DNA of 64,000 nucleotides from Streptomyces kronopolitis. GTDB taxonomy: Bacteria; Actinomycetota; Actinomycetes; Streptomycetales; Streptomycetaceae. The notes beneath the pieces were generated by a model, which saw nothing but the letters and a program-made list of their open reading frames with translations, made no database searches and was not told the DNA's origin. The DNA lies in NCBI RefSeq assembly GCF_014646275.1, contig NZ_BMND01000022.1, positions 1 to 64,000 on the forward strand. The letters are read 5' to 3'. Positions within the stretch are counted from its first letter, which is position 1. Each line of letters starts with the position of its first letter. The position numbers and the translations under genes are program-made. Below are positions 60,909 to 64,000 of this stretch, in pieces.

Positions 60909-62333
60909 TCAGTCCGTCACATCCCGCCAGGCCGCGTCCAGATGGGCGGCCACCTCGGAGGCGAGGATCGGGGCGCCCTCCCGCCCGGCCGCCCGGCGCG
61001 CGGCCAGCCCGTGCAGATACGCGCCGACGGATCCCGCGTCCAGGGCCGGCAGCCCCGCGGCGAGCAGCGAGCCCGTCACCCCCGACAGCACGTCCCCGCT
61101 CCCGGCCGTCGCCAGCCAGCCCGTCCCGGTGGGGTTCACCCGCACCGGGCCGCCGGCCCCCGCGACCAGCGTCGTCGAGCCCTTGAGCAGCACCGTGGCG
61201 CCGAAGCTCCGCGCCAACTCCCGTACGGACGCCAGCCGTGCCGCCTCGACCTCCGCGCGCCCGCACCCGAGCAGCGCCGCCGCCTCCCCGGCGTGCGGCG
61301 TCAGCAGCGTCTGCGCGGCCCGCTCCCGCACCCGACGCGGCGTCAGGAACCGCAGCCCGTCCGCGTCCACCAGCACCGGCACGTCCGACGCCAGCACGTC
61401 CTCCAGCGCGTCCGACTCGTCCCCGATGCCGGGCCCGATCACCCATGCCTGCACCCGCCCGGCCTTGTCCGGCGGCCCGGCGTGCACCAGCGTCTCCGGG
61501 AAGCGGGCCAGGACCGCGTCCGCGGCCGGGCCGACGTAGCGCACCGCGCCCGCGCCGCCGCGCAGCGCCCCGGCCACCGCGAGCACCGCCGCCCCCGGAT
61601 ACCGCGCGGACCCGGCGACCACGCCCACCACGCCCCGCCGGTACTTGTCGCTCTCGGCCGACGGGCGCGGCAGCAGCCGTGCCACGTCCGCGTGCTGCAA
61701 CGCCTCCATGGCGGCCTCCGGGGGCAGCGTGAGCCCGATGTCCACCAGCCGCAGCGCGCCGGCCCGCTCCCGCGCCGGGTCAACCAGCAGGCCCGGCTTG
61801 TACGCGCCGAAGGTCACCGTGGCGTCGGCCCGCACCGCCTCCCCGCTCACCTCGCCGGTGTCCGCGTCCACCCCGCTCGGCAGGTCGACGGCCACCACCG
61901 GCGCCGACTCCCGTGCCACCCGGGCCAGTCGGGCCGCCTCGGGCCGCAGTCCGCCGCGTCCCCCGATCCCGACGATGCCGTCCACCACCAGATCCGCCCG
62001 GGCCAGGTCCCGCGGCGCGTCGTCCGACACCCGCCCGCCGGCCGACCGCAGGGCGGCGAGCCCGCCGGAGTGGGCCCGCCCGGGCGACAGCAGCACGGCC
62101 GCCACCCCGGCCCCCCGCCTCGCCAGCCGGGCGCCGGCGTACAGCGCGTCCCCTCCGTTGTCGCCGCTGCCCACCAGCAGCACCACCCGGGCGCCGTACA
62201 CCCGCCCCAGCAACTCCGCGCAGGCCACGGCCAGTCCGGCCGCGGCCCGCTGCATCAGGGCCCCTTCGGGCAGCCGGGCCATGAGCTCCCGCTCGGCGGC
62301 CCGCACGGTCTCCACGCTGTAGGCAGTCCTCAT
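60909..62333 (-). CDS. nnr: Bifunctional NAD(P)H-hydrate epimerase / ADP-dependent dehydratase
   Basis: 474 residues. N-terminal YjeF epimerase domain (about 1-215: MQRAAAGLAVACAELLG, VVLLVGSGDNGGDALYAGARL, VDLPSGVDADTG) fused to the ribokinase-like dehydratase (about 225-470: LLTPHAGEAAALLG, GSGDVLSGVTGSLLAAG). Repairs hydrated NADH/NADPH. ATG 62333 gives MRTAYSVETVRAAERELM, a typical start. Stands between acpS and the L,D-transpeptidase gene. Confidence 0.95.
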   Translation of the reverse strand: MRTAYSVETVRAAERELMARLPEGALMQRAAAGLAVACAELLGRVYGARVVLLVGSGDNGGDALYAGARLARRGAGVAAVLLSPGRAHSGGLAALRSAGGRVSDDAPRDLARADLVVDGIVGIGGRGGLRPEAARLARVARESAPVVAVDLPSGVDADTGEVSGEAVRADATVTFGAYKPGLLVDPARERAGALRLVDIGLTLPPEAAMEALQHADVARLLPRPSAESDKYRRGVVGVVAGSARYPGAAVLAVAGALRGGAGAVRYVGPAADAVLARFPETLVHAGPPDKAGRVQAWVIGPGIGDESDALEDVLASDVPVLVDADGLRFLTPRRVRERAAQTLLTPHAGEAAALLGCGRAEVEAARLASVRELARSFGATVLLKGSTTLVAGAGGPVRVNPTGTGWLATAGSGDVLSGVTGSLLAAGLPALDAGSVGAYLHGLAARRAAGREGAPILASEVAAHLDAAWRDVTD

Positions 62334-62414
62334 ACGCCAAGTCTCGCCCCTCGCCGACGGGGTGCGGCGGATTTCCCACCCGCCGCACCACGGCGGCGCC
62401 CGCCGGAGACCGCG

Positions 62415-62783
62415 TCACCCCTCGGCGATCACCACGGCGGAGGCCACGCCCGCGTCATGGCTCAGCGAGACGTGCCAGGACCGGACGCCGAGTTCCGCGG
62501 CGCGCGCCTCGACCGTCCCGCGCACCCGCAGCCGCGGCTGTCCGCTGTCCTCGACGTACACCTCGGCATCGCTCCAGTGCAGCCCGCCCGGCGCCCCCAG
62601 CGCCTTGGCCAGCGCCTCCTTCGCGGCGAACCGGGCCGCCAGCGAGGCGGTGCCGCGGCGCTCCCCGCTCGGCAGACACAGCTCCGAGGGGAGGAACAGC
62701 CGCCCCGCCAGCTCGGGCGTGCGGTCCAGCGCCGCCCCGAAGCGCTCGATCTCCGCCACGTCGATCCCCACCCCGATGATCAT
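62415..62783 (-). CDS. acpS: Holo-[acyl-carrier-protein] synthase
   Basis: 122 residues; transfers 4'-phosphopantetheine from CoA to ACP. MIIGVGIDVAEIERFG with the metal-binding Asp, and RFAAKEALAKALG with the Glu/Lys pair. ATG 62783 overlaps the glmS stop as ATGA, so both are in one operon. Confidence 0.95.
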   Translation of the reverse strand: MIIGVGIDVAEIERFGAALDRTPELAGRLFLPSELCLPSGERRGTASLAARFAAKEALAKALGAPGGLHWSDAEVYVEDSGQPRLRVRGTVEARAAELGVRSWHVSLSHDAGVASAVVIAEG

Positions 62784-64000
62784 TCGACGGTCACCGACTT
62801 GGCGAGGTTGCGCGGCTGGTCGACCTCGTTGCCGCGGGCGGTGGCCAGCTCGCAGGCGAAGACCTGCAACGGCACCGTGGACACCAGCGGCTGCAGCAGC
62901 ACCGGCGTCCGCGGGATCCGTACGAGGTGATCGGCGTAGGGCACCACCGTCTCGTCGCCCTCCTCCGCGATCACGATGGTCCGCGCGCCGCGGGCCCGGA
63001 TCTCCTGGATGTTGGACACGATCTTGTCGTGCAGCACGGACCGCCCGCGCGGCGACGGCACGACCACCACCACCGGCAGATCCTGCTCGATCAGCGCGAT
63101 CGGCCCGTGCTTCAGCTCGCCGGCCGCGAAGCCCTCCGCGTGCATGTACGCGAGTTCCTTGAGCTTCAGCGCGCCCTCCAGCGCCACCGGATAGCCCACG
63201 TGCCGGCCGAGGAAGAGCACCGTGTTCTTGTCGGCGAGGCTGCGCGCCAGCTCCCGTACCGGCTCCATCGTGCCGAGCACCTGCTCGACCTGGGTGCCGA
63301 TGGCGGCGAGTTCGCGCACCACGGCCCGGATCTCGTCCCCCCACTTCGTGCCCCGCACCTGCGCCACGTACAGCGCCACCAGGTAGCAGGCCACCAGCTG
63401 GGTCAGGAACGCCTTCGTGGACGCCACCGCGACCTCGGGCCCGGCGTGGGTGTACAGCACCGCGTCCGACTCCCGCGGGATGGTCGACCCGTTGGTGTTG
63501 CAGATGGCGAGCACCTTCGCGCCCTGCTCACGGGCGTGCCGCAGCGCCATCAGGGTGTCCATGGTCTCGCCGGACTGGCTGATGGCGATGACCAGGGTGT
63601 GCCGGTCCAGGATCGGGTCGCGGTAGCGGAACTCGCTGGCCAGCTCGGTCTCGCAGGGGATCCGCGTCCAGTGCTCGATCGCGTACTTGGCGATCATCCC
63701 CGCGTGGTACGCCGTCCCGCACGCCACGATGACGACCTTGTCGACCTCGCGCAGCACCTCCGGCGGGATCCGCACCTCGTCCAGGGACAGCACCCCCGAG
63801 GCGTCGATCCGGCCCAGCAGGGTGTCCGCGACGGCCTTCGGCTGCTCGGCGATCTCCTTGAGCATGAAGTAGTCGTAGCCGCCCTTCTCGGCGGCCGAGG
63901 CGTCCCAGTCGACGTGGTACTCCCGCACCTCGGCGGGCGCCCCGTCGAAGCCGGTGACCGTCACCGCCTCCCGGCGCAGCTCCACCACCTGGTCCTGGCC
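62780..64000 (-). CDS. glmS: Glutamine-fructose-6-phosphate aminotransferase, C-terminal part (gene runs off the right edge)
   Basis: The visible 406 residues are the two SIS isomerase domains: VVIVACGTAYHAGMIAKYAIE, VIAISQSGETMDTL, ICNTNGSTIPRESDAVLYTHAGPE and, in the second, FLGRHVGYPVALEGALKLKE with GFAAGELKHGPIALIE; it ends with RNLAKSVTVE as usual. Makes glucosamine-6-phosphate for peptidoglycan. The N-terminal Ntn glutaminase domain with Cys2 lies beyond position 64000. Confidence 0.96.
   Translation of the reverse strand, partial: GQDQVVELRREAVTVTGFDGAPAEVREYHVDWDASAAEKGGYDYFMLKEIAEQPKAVADTLLGRIDASGVLSLDEVRIPPEVLREVDKVVIVACGTAYHAGMIAKYAIEHWTRIPCETELASEFRYRDPILDRHTLVIAISQSGETMDTLMALRHAREQGAKVLAICNTNGSTIPRESDAVLYTHAGPEVAVASTKAFLTQLVACYLVALYVAQVRGTKWGDEIRAVVRELAAIGTQVEQVLGTMEPVRELARSLADKNTVLFLGRHVGYPVALEGALKLKELAYMHAEGFAAGELKHGPIALIEQDLPVVVVVPSPRGRSVLHDKIVSNIQEIRARGARTIVIAEEGDETVVPYADHLVRIPRTPVLLQPLVSTVPLQVFACELATARGNEVDQPRNLAKSVTVE

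Noticed and set aside
59847..62930. 1027-codon rightward open frame
   Set aside because: Shadow of the L,D-transpeptidase, nnr and acpS genes, which have clear domains on the other strand.

Overview
The window is about 70% G+C, has dense codon-biased genes with GTG/ATG starts, and carries whiD, bldM, a His-tailed GroEL1 with CIRCE boxes and several receptor-like Ser/Thr kinases. It is therefore a Streptomyces chromosome (or a very close relative). From memory, the right two thirds follow the conserved core order seen in S. coelicolor: glmS-acpS-nnr-alr-tsaE-tsaB-rimI-tsaD, groES-groEL1, whiD/bldM/ECF sigma, guaB-guaB3, glpD, kinases. No tRNA, rRNA, CRISPR array or complete insertion sequence was seen.

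Layout. (1) 1-977: N-terminal part of a Ser/Thr kinase. (2) 1917-24.2 kb: an accessory region with a TetR regulator and a dispersed acyl-CoA catabolism gene set: four acyl-CoA dehydrogenases forming two large/small pairs, an Ltp2-like thiolase, a DUF35 partner, an NDP-forming acyl-CoA synthetase, an enoyl-CoA hydratase, a steroid-type SDR, a Zn alcohol dehydrogenase, a flavin reductase, a cyclase-family hydrolase and an F420-type reductase. Unrelated genes lie between them (VOC, MOSC remnant, PNPOx, GNAT, ECF sigma plus membrane protein, anti-sigma-type ATPase). (3) 24.4-33.7 kb: a pseudokinase and a kinase in tandem, a serine hydrolase, glpD, and a nucleotide-sugar dehydrogenase homologue without its catalytic Cys. 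(4) 33.7-39.3 kb: a palindromic repeat element, guaB3, guaB, an ECF sigma factor (ShbA-like), bldM and whiD. (5) 39.3-46.7 kb: a G-rich repeat desert, LysR, MOSC, SDR, a DUF2264 protein and a D-2-hydroxyacid dehydrogenase. (6) 46.7-53 kb: groEL1-groES with two CIRCE operators, a SEDS protein, a second palindromic element and a methyltransferase. (7) 53-64 kb: the t6A tRNA-modification genes, alr, nnr, acpS and glmS, interleaved with L,D-transpeptidase-type proteins.

Most notable. First, a 15-bp palindrome (consensus CTGACGNNNCGTCAG) occurs nine times, at or just upstream of the catabolic transcription units, and I found none in front of the unrelated genes between them. This defines a regulon by sequence alone. 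Second, two intergenic elements of 0.55-0.64 kb are each a large inverted repeat. They contain four hairpins with an invariant 13-nt loop but different, fully complementary stems. They resemble a REPIN/MITE-type family whose hairpin structure has been preserved. Other points of interest are three degenerate enzymes (pseudokinase, Cys-less dehydrogenase, Cys-less YkuD-like protein), a DnaA-box-like cluster, a 10-bp-arm operator before whiD, and an iron-box-like site.
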